In this document: positions 37,715-45,883 of the stretch, piece after piece | Numbering within the stretch: the first letter of the stretch is position 1 | Layout: each line of letters starts with the position of its first letter | Source of the DNA: Aliishimia sp963721175 | GTDB taxonomy: Bacteria; Pseudomonadota; Alphaproteobacteria; Rhodobacterales; Rhodobacteraceae | Assembly: GCA_963721175.1 (NCBI GenBank) | Contig: CAVRIG010000017.1 | Span: 62,001 to 126,000, forward strand | Reading direction: 5' to 3' | DNA: 64,000 nucleotides | Program-made: the position numbers and the translations under genes | The notes under the pieces: model-generated | Seen by the model: the letters and a program-made list of their open reading frames with translations, nothing else | Told to the model about the DNA's origin: nothing | Database searches by the model: none

Positions 37715-39076
37715 ATGGCATTTTTCAAGAAACTCAAGGACCGGCTCTTCAAATCGTCCGCCCGGCTCGACGAGGGGTTGGAAACGATCGTCGAGGACGG
37801 GGGCGACATCGTCGCGGACGATCCGCAGGCTGATCCCATCCCGGAAGCGGTGGACGAGGCGATCGAGGAGATGCCGGGTGCCGCCGCGGAGGCGATGCCG
37901 CGCGCCGTCGACCACGAACCCGACCCCATCGAACCGGATCCGGGACCCGATCAGACGGATGCGGATCTTCCCCGGGAAGCGGAGCCTGTTGCACCGTCAG
38001 AGATCGATCCGGCGCCGGACGCGACGCCCGCTCCGACCGAGGCAACCCCGCCGCCCCAACCGGAACCACTTACGTCTGCGCCGGCGGAACGCCCGTCCGC
38101 GCCTCCTCCGACCGAGGCGCGATCGCCCGAACCGAAGCCCGACATCACCCCGATCCCGGATCCCGATGTCACTCCGGCGCAAGGGTCGGGCCTGCTCGGA
38201 CGGCTTTTCGGTCGGCGCGCCCCGGCAGGGCCGGTGATGCGCCGGGCTCTCGACGACGACATGCTGGAGCAGCTCGAGGAACTGCTGATCTCGGCCGACA
38301 TGGGTGTCGATACGGCCGTGCGGGTCACGGCCAACATGGCCGAGGGGCGCATGGGCAAGCGTCTGTCCGTCCAGGAGATCAAGGAACTGCTGGCCCGCGA
38401 AATCGCCCGGATCATGGATCCCGTCGCGCGTCCCATGCCGATTTACCCCAAACGTCCGCAGGTCGTTCTGGTGGTGGGCGTCAACGGGTCGGGCAAGACG
38501 ACCACGATCGGCAAGCTCGCCTCGCAGTTTCGTGCGGCCGGCAAGTCGGTGGTGATTGCCGCCGGCGACACCTTCCGCGCCGCCGCGGTGGAACAATTGC
38601 AGATCTGGGGCGAGCGTGCCGGCGTGCCGGTGATGACGGCGCCCGAAGGCTCGGACCCGGCGAGCCTCGCCTACGAAGCGATGGCGCAGGCCACGCGGGA
38701 CGGGGCGGACTTGCTGATGATCGACACCGCCGGACGGCTGCAGAATCGCGCCGACCTGATGGAGGAGCTGGCCAAGATCGTCCGCGTCATCCGCAAGCAC
38801 GACGAGACCGCGCCGCACAACACGCTGCTGGTCCTCGATGCCACGACCGGGCAGAACGCGCTGAACCAGGTGAAGATCTTCCAGCAGGTCTCCGATGTGT
38901 CCGGCCTTGTCATGACCAAGCTCGACGGGACGGCGAAGGGCGGCGTGCTCGTGGCGCTGGCCGACAGGTTCGGTCTGCCGATCCATGCCATCGGCGTGGG
39001 CGAGCAGATCGACGACCTGGCGCCCTTCGATCCGGAGGAGTTTGCCGCGGCGCTGACAGGACTCGCCGCCGAATGA
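37715..39076 (+). CDS. ftsY: Signal recognition particle receptor FtsY
   Basis: A GTPase that docks ribosome-SRP complexes at the membrane. The N-terminal amphipathic helix (MAFFKKLKDRLFKSSARLDEG) is followed by a long acidic, Pro-rich A-domain (about 30-165), the N domain (EELLISADMGVDTAVRV) and the G domain: P-loop GVNGSGKTTTIGKLA near residue 253, DTFRAAAVEQL, DTAGRLQNRADLM near residue 337 and TKLDGTAKGG. Length 453 residues, long because of the A-domain. ATG 37715 is preferred over TTG 37709. The 295-base region before it, after the diaphorase gene, shows no gene. Confidence 0.96.
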   Translation: MAFFKKLKDRLFKSSARLDEGLETIVEDGGDIVADDPQADPIPEAVDEAIEEMPGAAAEAMPRAVDHEPDPIEPDPGPDQTDADLPREAEPVAPSEIDPAPDATPAPTEATPPPQPEPLTSAPAERPSAPPPTEARSPEPKPDITPIPDPDVTPAQGSGLLGRLFGRRAPAGPVMRRALDDDMLEQLEELLISADMGVDTAVRVTANMAEGRMGKRLSVQEIKELLAREIARIMDPVARPMPIYPKRPQVVLVVGVNGSGKTTTIGKLASQFRAAGKSVVIAAGDTFRAAAVEQLQIWGERAGVPVMTAPEGSDPASLAYEAMAQATRDGADLLMIDTAGRLQNRADLMEELAKIVRVIRKHDETAPHNTLLVLDATTGQNALNQVKIFQQVSDVSGLVMTKLDGTAKGGVLVALADRFGLPIHAIGVGEQIDDLAPFDPEEFAAALTGLAAE

Positions 39077-39203
39077 CATTGCCGAACGACGAGGTATCTG
39101 ACCCGGAGGTGGGGGCCGTCTGCCCTCGGGCCGGCCGCTGACGGAGTGGATCCTCGCGATCGACGGAACCGAGGCTGGCCACCGCGCAGCGCTTTACTTC
39201 GCA

Positions 39204-40040
39204 TTGCTGGCGGCGTTCCTGCACGCGGTCTTCGGCGCACTGCAGAAGGGCCGGCACGACCCCTGGGTGACGCGGATGGCCATCGACGGCTGGCTCGTGG
39301 TGCTGACCGTGCCGATGCTGTTTCTTGTGCCGTGGCCGGAGCCGCACATGTGGCCGATCTTCGCGGGCGCGATCGCGATCCACTTCGGCTACAAGATCTT
39401 GCAGGCGATGGCCTACACCCGCGGCGCTTACACGGTGGTCTATCCGGTGGTGCGCGGGACCGGTCCGCTTTTCACCGTCTTCGGCGCCTGGCTGCTCTTT
39501 GGAGAGATATTCACGCCGGTCCAGTTGCTGGGGCTTGCCGTATTGCTGGCCGGGATCTTCGGTCTTGCGGTCTACAACCTGATCTTTTTGGTGACCGACC
39601 GCGCGACCTTGGGGCCAGCGCTCACATATGCCGTGGGAACGGGGCTCCTCGTCGCGCTCTACACGACATACGACGCCTACGGAATCCGCGCGACCGCCGA
39701 TCCCTTCACGTTTCTGGCCTGGTTCTTCTTTCTGACGTCGTTCGATTTTCCGCTGATGTTCCTGCTGACCCCCATGCGGGACCGCACCGCCGGCATCGAG
39801 CTCCGCCCGCTGGCCTTTCGCGGGCTCGCCGGCGCGCTGGTCGCGTATGGCAGTTTCGGCGCAGTTATGCTCGCCACGCGGCTCGACAAGGTGGGGGAGG
39901 CCGCGGTGCTGCGGGAAACTTCCACCGTCTTCGCCGCGATCATCGGTTGGACAATCCTGCGCGATACGGTAGGGCCACGTCGGCTGGCGTTGATGGTATT
40001 GATCGCCACGGGTGCCGTGATAGTTGAAATGGGCGGTTGA
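39204..40040 (+). CDS. EamA/RhaT-family (DMT) membrane transporter
   Basis: A protein of about 278 residues with around nine to ten hydrophobic helices forming two EamA repeats. YKILQAMAYTRGAYTVVYPV and VRGTGPLFTVFGAWLLFGEI mark the first repeat, and VLRETSTVFAAIIGWTILRD the second. Drug/metabolite transporters of this type export small metabolites; the substrate is unknown. No ATG fits the N-terminus. TTG 39204 is the only usual start, yet the same frame upstream (from 39138, LTEWILAIDG) looks coding, so a base error may hide the true start. It could begin at the ATG overlapping the ftsY stop (39073). Confidence 0.82.
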   Translation: MLAAFLHAVFGALQKGRHDPWVTRMAIDGWLVVLTVPMLFLVPWPEPHMWPIFAGAIAIHFGYKILQAMAYTRGAYTVVYPVVRGTGPLFTVFGAWLLFGEIFTPVQLLGLAVLLAGIFGLAVYNLIFLVTDRATLGPALTYAVGTGLLVALYTTYDAYGIRATADPFTFLAWFFFLTSFDFPLMFLLTPMRDRTAGIELRPLAFRGLAGALVAYGSFGAVMLATRLDKVGEAAVLRETSTVFAAIIGWTILRDTVGPRRLALMVLIATGAVIVEMGG

Positions 40041-40064
40041 AAGGGAACGCATGGGCGGTTCGAC

Positions 40065-40682
40065 ATGAGTAACGAGCGCAAGATCAATCCGCTGATGAAG
40101 CAGGTCCTGGAACTTGGCCCGCCCCTCGTCTTTTTCCTGATCTACCTGCGCATCCGCGACAATACCTACGAGATGTGGGGGATGGAGTACTCCGGCTTCA
40201 TCGTCGCCACGCTGATCTTCGTGCCGATCCTGCTGATCGCGATGGGTGCCCTCTGGGCGATGACCGGCAAGCTGAGCCGGATGCAGATCTTCACCGCGGT
40301 GATCGTCATCGTCTTCGGCGCGTTGACCGCCTGGTTCAACGACGAACGCTTCTTCAAGATGAAGACGACGATCGTCTACGGACTCTTTGCCTTGCTGCTG
40401 GGGATCGGTCTTCTGCGCGGTCAATCATGGCTCGCCTTCGTGCTCTCCGAACTGATCCCGATGGAACGCGAAGGGTGGATGATCCTGACGAGACGGCTTT
40501 GTGCTGGCTTTGCCCTGCTGGCTGTGGCGAACGAGGTCGTCTGGCGTACGATGTCGACTGACACTTGGGTCAAGATCGAGACATTCGGCTTTCCGATCGC
40601 GCTGATGGCGTTCCTGTTCTGGCAGATGATGGCGCTGCAGCCCTACATGATCGAGGACGGGACCGGCGGGGACGACACCTGA
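40065..40682 (+). CDS. ispZ: Inner-membrane septation protein IspZ/YciB
   Basis: A 205-residue polytopic protein with about five to six transmembrane helices. Family marks are LELGPPLVFFLIYLR near the N-terminus, LIFVPILLIAMGALWA, GALTAWFNDERFFKMK and TTIVYGLFALLLGIGL, followed by ANEVVWRTMSTDTWVKIETF. YciB homologues affect septation and envelope synthesis; the biochemical role is unsettled. It lies 24 bases after the EamA gene and 21 before the ABM gene, so the three may form one transcript from ftsY onwards. Confidence 0.92.
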   Translation: MSNERKINPLMKQVLELGPPLVFFLIYLRIRDNTYEMWGMEYSGFIVATLIFVPILLIAMGALWAMTGKLSRMQIFTAVIVIVFGALTAWFNDERFFKMKTTIVYGLFALLLGIGLLRGQSWLAFVLSELIPMEREGWMILTRRLCAGFALLAVANEVVWRTMSTDTWVKIETFGFPIALMAFLFWQMMALQPYMIEDGTGGDDT

Positions 40683-40703
40683 CCGGCCAAGCGGAGGGGC
40701 GCC

Positions 40704-41051
40704 ATGATCGCCGTCATTTTCGAAGTGGAACCGGCCGAGGGTCGCAAGGAGGACTATCTCGACATCGCGGCCGAGATGCGCCCCATGGTCGAGGAGGTCG
40801 AGGGCTTCATCTCCGTCGAGCGGTTCCAGAGCCTGACCGACCCCAAGAAGCTGCTGTCGATTTCCTTCTTCGAGGACGAGGCGGCGCTCGACCGTTGGCG
40901 GCAGCTTGCCGCGCACCGGCGGGCGCAGTCCAAGGGCCGTGCGGGCATCTTCAGCGGCTACCGCCTGCGCGTGGCATCGGTGATCCGCGACTACGGGATG
41001 TTCGATCGCGATGAAGCGCCCGAAGACAGCCGGGCCGCGCATCACGGCTAG
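40704..41051 (+). CDS. Antibiotic biosynthesis monooxygenase (ABM) domain protein
   Basis: A 115-residue dimeric alpha+beta barrel protein. MIAVIFEVEPAEGRKEDYLD, VEGFISVERFQSLTDPKKLL and SISFFEDEAALDRWRQ give the typical ABM pattern (strand, helix, two strands, WR-containing helix). The family includes cofactor-free quinone-forming monooxygenases and heme-degrading enzymes, but most short stand-alone members have no known reaction. It is probably the last gene of the ftsY-EamA-ispZ run, since the next gene is on the other strand. Confidence 0.87.
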   Translation: MIAVIFEVEPAEGRKEDYLDIAAEMRPMVEEVEGFISVERFQSLTDPKKLLSISFFEDEAALDRWRQLAAHRRAQSKGRAGIFSGYRLRVASVIRDYGMFDRDEAPEDSRAAHHG

Positions 41052-41073
41052 TCGAGGAGGGTCGCCCTCCGAG

Positions 41074-41997
41074 TCAGGTCGCCGGTGTTCCGCGTTCGGA
41101 CAGGAGACGGCCTAATTGCGGCCATGCCACCAGCCGCGACCAGCGCGGCGCGGGTGGCGTTGGGGCCAGCAAAGCCAGCGGAAGCTGTTCGGGGTGACGC
41201 ATCATCCTCGCCCAGAGCCGCAGGACGCCGGGCCGCATGTATCCTGACCAATGGCAGACACGCCGGCTGGCGGGCGTGATCGGGGCCCCCAGCCGTGCCA
41301 GAGCCTGCAAATGGTCGGGATGGTCGAGCTGCAGCGTCACGATATTTCGCCCATCGAGGCCCTGTCCAATGGCCCTGTCGCCAAGCTGCGGCGCGCGGAC
41401 GGTCCATTCGAACAGAAAATCGAAGAGGTCGTTCTCGCGGCTGGTGACATTGACCAGTTCGGCCGTCCGGCCCGCCGGGCTGGCCATCGCGCGCTGCGCC
41501 GTGCTGCGGTAGCTTGCCCCCGTCAGGCACAGCACTCGGCGCACCGAACACCTCGGCAGGTGCATCAACGCCCCAAACGCCACCTCCGATCCCAGGGAAT
41601 GGGTCAGCAGGTGGATCGGCCGGTTCGGCGCAATGCGCCGGATCTCCGTCAGGAGTTCCGCAAGACGGCGCCCCGCCAATCCTGCGCTGCGGAAAACGCG
41701 TGGCAACGGACCGCGCGCATCCCACCCGAATGCGATGGCCAATCCTTCGTCTCGGTGCCCCAGCCCGAACCCCAGGTGCCGTGGCCAGGCCGCGGACCCG
41801 CGCGTGGCGTCGGAGGCAAAGATCAATCTGTGCGGACAGGTGCGTGCATGAGCCGGGCGGTACTTGAAGCCGTGTATCATAACGATGACCGGCCCTCTGC
41901 CGTTCAGGCCATCGCGCAGTGTCGGCGTGACGAGAGCGGTGTCGTTGGCGTGCAACGCCAGCCCGTCGCTGGTGGCATTGATCCGGATCATGGGCAT
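41074..41997 (-). CDS. Alpha/beta hydrolase (esterase-like)
   Basis: A 307-residue alpha/beta hydrolase of the DUF900/esterase-like type. The oxyanion strand is VIVMIHGFKYRP and the nucleophile elbow is LLTHSLGSEVAF with the serine in H-S-L-G-S. The later part has WTVRAPQLGDRAIGQG and a likely catalytic His in QLDHPDHL. Start ATG 41997 has AAGGAG 7 bases upstream; a second ATG six bases downstream is possible. It is divergent from metZ, with the metZ riboswitch between them. Substrate unknown. Confidence 0.82.
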   Translation of the reverse strand: MPMIRINATSDGLALHANDTALVTPTLRDGLNGRGPVIVMIHGFKYRPAHARTCPHRLIFASDATRGSAAWPRHLGFGLGHRDEGLAIAFGWDARGPLPRVFRSAGLAGRRLAELLTEIRRIAPNRPIHLLTHSLGSEVAFGALMHLPRCSVRRVLCLTGASYRSTAQRAMASPAGRTAELVNVTSRENDLFDFLFEWTVRAPQLGDRAIGQGLDGRNIVTLQLDHPDHLQALARLGAPITPASRRVCHWSGYMRPGVLRLWARMMRHPEQLPLALLAPTPPAPRWSRLVAWPQLGRLLSERGTPAT

Positions 41998-42145
41998 CTG
42001 CCTGCTCCTTGTCCCACCCCAGATGTTGTAGGTGCCGGATACCTGGTACATATGACGGGCCCATTGCGCGCGTGTGACGCCTTCATGACGATATGCGGGA
42101 ACTGGAGTAGATTGACGCCGATTTCCGAAGCGGCTATCACCGCTC

Positions 42146-42200
42146 GTGTGGCGATTTGTTACCGGATTGCGGGCCACGTTAATCACTCCGCTAAAGAGGT
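42146..42200 (+). ncRNA. SAM-II-type riboswitch in the metZ leader
   Basis: The stretch aligns with the SAM-II pseudoknot. P1 is GTGGC (42148-42152) with GCCAC (42173-42177). L1 starts GATTT. P2 pairs TTGC (42167-42170) with GC-AA around the bulged T of GCTAAA (42090s: 42190-42194), and ACC (42161-42163) with GGT (42198-42200). Loop lengths match the family except that L1 is two bases longer. It precedes metZ, a known SAM-II target in alphaproteobacteria. SAM binding would repress homocysteine synthesis when methionine is plentiful. Confidence 0.8.
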
Positions 42201-42211
42201 CACCGATTGGC

Positions 42212-42247
42212 AAGCCCCATTCGTTTGACCGCGAACGGGGCTTTTTT
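42212..42247 (+). terminator. Attenuator/terminator hairpin before metZ
   Basis: AAGCCCC-A-TTCG (42212-42223) pairs with CGAA-C-GGGGCTT (42232-42243), an 11-bp stem with one A/C mismatch, followed by TTTT. It lies 12 bases after the riboswitch and 45 before the metZ start. An intrinsic terminator here suggests transcription attenuation rather than, or in addition to, the translational control usual for SAM-II. Confidence 0.82.
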
Positions 42248-42291
42248 GTGCGCGACGCGCGCGGGGCTGATCGGGCCCGGAAAGGAAAAAG

Positions 42292-43476
42292 ATGAGCGAG
42301 ACTTGGAAAAGACGCACGAAGGCCGTGCATTCCGGGATCAGGCGCAGCCAGTACGGCGAGGTGAGCGAGGCAATTTTCCTCACGCAGGGCTTCGTCTACG
42401 ACACTGCCGAGGCAGCGGAGGCGCGCTTCATCGAGGCTGGTCCGGACGAGTTCATCTACGCCCGCTACGGCAACCCGACCGTGGCGATGTTCGAAGCTCG
42501 CATCGCGGCGTTGGAGGGGGCGGAGGATGCCTTTGCCACCGCGTCCGGCATGGCCGCGGTCTCGGGCGCGCTGATGTCCATGCTGAAGGCGGGGGACCAC
42601 GTCGTTTCCGCCCGCGCACTTTTCGGATCCTGTCTCTATGTGCTGGAGGAGATCCTGACGCGCTACGGGGTTGAGGTGACATTCGTCGATGGCGCCGACC
42701 TCGCGCAATGGGAGGCGGCCATCCGCCCCGATACCCGCGCGGTTTTCTTCGAGTCCTTGTCGAACCCCACGCTGGAAGTCGTTGATATCGAAGCCGTCTG
42801 CCGGATCGCCCACAAGCACGATGTGACCGTGATCGTCGACAATGTCTTCGCCACGCCGATCTTTTCGGACGCCATCACGCAGGGGGCGGATGTGGTGGTC
42901 TATTCCGCGACCAAGCACATCGACGGTCAGGGGCGCGCGCTGGGCGGCGTCATCCTCGGGACCAGAGAATTCATCCGCAAGACGGTCGAGCCCTACATGA
43001 AGCACACGGGCGGCTCGATGTCGCCCTTCACCGCCTGGGTTATGCTCAAGGGGATAGAGACGATGGATCTGCGCGTGCGTGCCCAATGCAGCAGCGCGCA
43101 GGCTCTGGCGAAGGCACTGGAAGGTCACGAGAAACTGGCGCGGGTGATCTTTCCGGGTCTCGAGACGCATCCGCAGCATGCGCTGGTGCAGCGTCAGATG
43201 GACGGGAAGGGCGGCACGATCCTATCGCTCGACCTCGCGGGTGGAAAGGAGGCGGCATTCCGGTTCCTGAACGCCCTGCACGTCGCCGTGATTTCGAACA
43301 ATCTGGGGGATGCGAAGTCGATCCTGACGCACCCCGCGACGACCACGCATCAGCGCCTGAGCGAGGAACAGCGCGAGATGCTCGGGATCACACCCGGTCT
43401 CGTGCGGATGTCGGTGGGCATCGAGGATCCCGAAGACCTGATCGCCGACGTTCTTCAGGCACTTGAGGTCGCATGA
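42292..43476 (+). CDS. metZ: O-succinylhomoserine sulfhydrylase MetZ
   Basis: A PLP enzyme of 394 residues that makes homocysteine directly from O-succinylhomoserine and sulfide. It shows YARYGNPTVAMFEARIAALE, ATASGMAAVSGALMS, FFESLSNPTLEVVDI and the PLP lysine in SATKHIDGQGRALGG (about residue 208). The C-terminal SILTHPATTTHQRLS and RMSVGIEDPEDLI are typical of the Cys/Met-metabolism family. GQGRALGG and the operon context favour MetZ over cystathionine gamma-synthase. The SAM-II riboswitch and attenuator upstream indicate repression by SAM. Confidence 0.93.
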   Translation: MSETWKRRTKAVHSGIRRSQYGEVSEAIFLTQGFVYDTAEAAEARFIEAGPDEFIYARYGNPTVAMFEARIAALEGAEDAFATASGMAAVSGALMSMLKAGDHVVSARALFGSCLYVLEEILTRYGVEVTFVDGADLAQWEAAIRPDTRAVFFESLSNPTLEVVDIEAVCRIAHKHDVTVIVDNVFATPIFSDAITQGADVVVYSATKHIDGQGRALGGVILGTREFIRKTVEPYMKHTGGSMSPFTAWVMLKGIETMDLRVRAQCSSAQALAKALEGHEKLARVIFPGLETHPQHALVQRQMDGKGGTILSLDLAGGKEAAFRFLNALHVAVISNNLGDAKSILTHPATTTHQRLSEEQREMLGITPGLVRMSVGIEDPEDLIADVLQALEVA

Positions 43477-43603
43477 CGCTACGTCGCTGCCGCTGCCATG
43501 CATGATCCGCTCACGGATCTGTGGCGTACCGTTAGTCGAAGTTGGATTGCACGCCGGTCAAACCTATGTCTGTCCGGACGACAAGCGAAAGGGGGGCTGC
43601 TTC

Positions 43604-44701
43604 ATGAACATTCACACGCCCGATTTGAACCCGGTACCCGAGCGCGACGAGGCGGAGGCCGCACTCGACGTCCTGCGCCGCTGGGCGCAAAGCGCTACGG
43701 ATGCGGACATCATGGAGCTTGACCCCTCGGTCGCCAAGCTGATCCCGGGTGGCATGGAGTATCCTGCCTTTTCAAGGATCTACCCGGACGCGTTCGCGGT
43801 CGATGCGGAGTACAAGACGACATTGCCGGACCTTCAGAACGGTCCTGCGAGCCTTATCCGGGGGTCGAAACAGCAGATCCAGCATGTCGGCATTTCCAAC
43901 TTTCGCCTGCCGATCCGGTTCCACACGCGGGACAACGGGGATCTGACTCTGGAGACATCGGTCACCGGGACGGTCAGTCTCGACGCGGAGAAGAAGGGCA
44001 TCAACATGTCCCGAATCATGCGCAGCTTCTACGCGCATGCCGAGCGGACGTTCAGCTTCGACGTGATTGAGGCGGCACTGGATGACTACAAGTCCGACCT
44101 CGAAAGTTTCGATGCCCGGATCCAGATGCGGTTCTCCTTTCCGATGCGGATCGAGAGCCTGCGATCCGGCCTGACCGGCTACCAGTATTACGACATCGCG
44201 CTGGAACTCGTCGAAACCGCGGGGGTGCGGCGCAAGATCATGCATCTCGACTACGTGTATTCCTCGACCTGCCCCTGTTCGCTCGAGCTTTCGGAACATG
44301 CCCGGGCCGTGCGCGGTCAGCTTGCGACGCCGCATTCCCAACGCTCGGTCGCGCGCATTTCGGTCGCGCTCGACTGCGATGCAGGCTGCCTTTGGTTCGA
44401 GGACCTGATCGAGGCGTGCCGCCGCGCGGTCCCGACGGAAACGCAAGTCATGGTCAAGCGCGAGGACGAGCAGGCTTTTGCCGAGTTGAACGCGGCCAAC
44501 CCGATCTTTGTCGAGGACGCCGCGCGGCTCTTCTGCGCGGAGTTTCTGGCGGATGCGCGCATCGGCGATTTTCGCGTCGTGGCAAGCCATCAGGAAAGCC
44601 TGCACAGCCATGACGCCGTGTCGGTCCTGACCGAAGGTGACACCTTTGCCCAGACCAGTTTCGATCCGCGACTGTTCCAGAGCCTCTACCACACGGGCTG
44701 A
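43604..44701 (+). CDS. folE2: GTP cyclohydrolase FolE2
   Basis: A 365-residue type IB GTP cyclohydrolase making dihydroneopterin triphosphate, the first step to folate. Marks are DLQNGPASLIRGSKQQIQHV near the N-terminus, NMSRIMRSF, the active-site cysteine in SSTCPCSLELS and PHSQRSVARI. FolE2 is metal-flexible and is often kept where zinc is limiting. GGGGGG lies 7 bases before ATG 43604. Downstream folate genes folB and folP are 14 kb away. No zinc-box is obvious in the 127-base leader. Confidence 0.95.
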   Translation: MNIHTPDLNPVPERDEAEAALDVLRRWAQSATDADIMELDPSVAKLIPGGMEYPAFSRIYPDAFAVDAEYKTTLPDLQNGPASLIRGSKQQIQHVGISNFRLPIRFHTRDNGDLTLETSVTGTVSLDAEKKGINMSRIMRSFYAHAERTFSFDVIEAALDDYKSDLESFDARIQMRFSFPMRIESLRSGLTGYQYYDIALELVETAGVRRKIMHLDYVYSSTCPCSLELSEHARAVRGQLATPHSQRSVARISVALDCDAGCLWFEDLIEACRRAVPTETQVMVKREDEQAFAELNAANPIFVEDAARLFCAEFLADARIGDFRVVASHQESLHSHDAVSVLTEGDTFAQTSFDPRLFQSLYHTG

Positions 44702-44838
44702 GTTCCGCTCCGGGATCGGGGGACCGGCTTCATTTCAGGCCAATTCTTGCTGCGTCGCGGCAATTCGCTCTTCTGCTACGCAGCGGAGACTGATAAGGGT
44801 TTTCTGATGAAGACCCAGTAGAACGAGGAGTCGACCAG

Positions 44839-45843
44839 ATGACCGGATTGAAGGAAATGATGCTTGCCCCTTACACATCTGGCGCTGCGATGGGGGTGAT
44901 GGCCGCTCGCATGCTGGAGCAGGGGCTGCGACAGCAGAAGGCCATGACGGACCTGATGATGAGTGCGGTGCAGGGCCAGTACCGGATGACCCGGGTTTTA
45001 CTTGAGGTTCCGCAGGTCGGGGCAACCAGGGCACCCGCACCGAAGCCGGTGACCGAGCCTGCGGCAAAATCGCCGCCAGTCAAGCGCAAGGCCGTGGCCA
45101 ACCCGCGGAAAGTCAAAGCTGCGCCCAAGTCGACTGAGGCGGAGCCGGTCAAGGCGGCCGCCAAGACGGCCGACACGTCTGCCAAGGCGCCGGCCGCCAA
45201 AACGACTTCGACCGCGACGGCTTCAGCCAAACCGGCCAATTCCACGGCGGACGAAACAAAAACAGCTCGATCCGAGACGCGCGCGAAGCCGGCCACGCCG
45301 AAGACAAACAGCCGGAAGGCAGCGCGAGCGAAACCCGCAGCGCCGAAGTCCGAAGCGGAGAAACCCGCGCCGGCGCGCAAGGCGGCGTCAAGAAACGCCG
45401 ACCGGAAATCCGCATCCAAAACGACAGATTCGGAATCCCAGGCGACCAAGTCGGATAACCCGAAACGGGCGGCCGACAAAGTACCGGCGGCAGCCGTGGA
45501 ACCGACAGAACCGGCTGTTAAGGCCGTGACCGCTGCGGCAAAGGCATCCTCGCCGTCCAGTCAGCCGACTCAGACAACAACCCCGAGCGCGGCGAAACCC
45601 GCCGATACGCCGGCAGTCGAGGCGAAGCAGTCGGCCCAAGCGGAGCAAAAAACCGCGACAAAACCGACCCAGGGCACCTCGGCATCAGCCTCCACGACCC
45701 CTTCCGTAGCCTCCACAACCCCCTCCGCGTCTTCCTCGGCCACGGCGGCGAAGCCGGAAGCCGAGACCGATGCTTCGTCGAAGAAGACCCGCGCGCCGTC
45801 GAAACCGCCGCAATTCCCGGCCAACAGCGACAGCGGGTCCTGA
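44839..45843 (+). CDS. Phasin-like/H1-like basic protein with Ala-Lys-Pro tail
   Basis: A 334-residue protein with two parts. Residues 1-60 (LKEMMLAPYTSGAAMGVMAA; QGLRQQKAMTDLMMSAVQG) look like an amphipathic helical domain. Residues 65-334 are low-complexity Ala/Lys/Pro/Thr/Ser with repeated AKP, KPA and AAK units, like histone H1-type tails of AlgP or PhaF. I infer a nucleic-acid- or granule-binding protein such as a PhaF-type phasin, but no phasin motif is certain. GAGGAG precedes ATG 44839. Its base composition is lower in GC than the neighbours. Followed 40 bases later by trkH. Confidence 0.75.
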   Translation: MTGLKEMMLAPYTSGAAMGVMAARMLEQGLRQQKAMTDLMMSAVQGQYRMTRVLLEVPQVGATRAPAPKPVTEPAAKSPPVKRKAVANPRKVKAAPKSTEAEPVKAAAKTADTSAKAPAAKTTSTATASAKPANSTADETKTARSETRAKPATPKTNSRKAARAKPAAPKSEAEKPAPARKAASRNADRKSASKTTDSESQATKSDNPKRAADKVPAAAVEPTEPAVKAVTAAAKASSPSSQPTQTTTPSAAKPADTPAVEAKQSAQAEQKTATKPTQGTSASASTTPSVASTTPSASSSATAAKPEAETDASSKKTRAPSKPPQFPANSDSGS

Positions 45844-45883
45844 TCGCTTGACAGCCTGAACCGGGCGCGCCAACGCTTTTCCC

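Noticed and set aside
43772..44692. A 306-residue open frame antisense to folE2
   Set aside because: FolE2 on the plus strand is certain and the antisense product has no recognisable domain.
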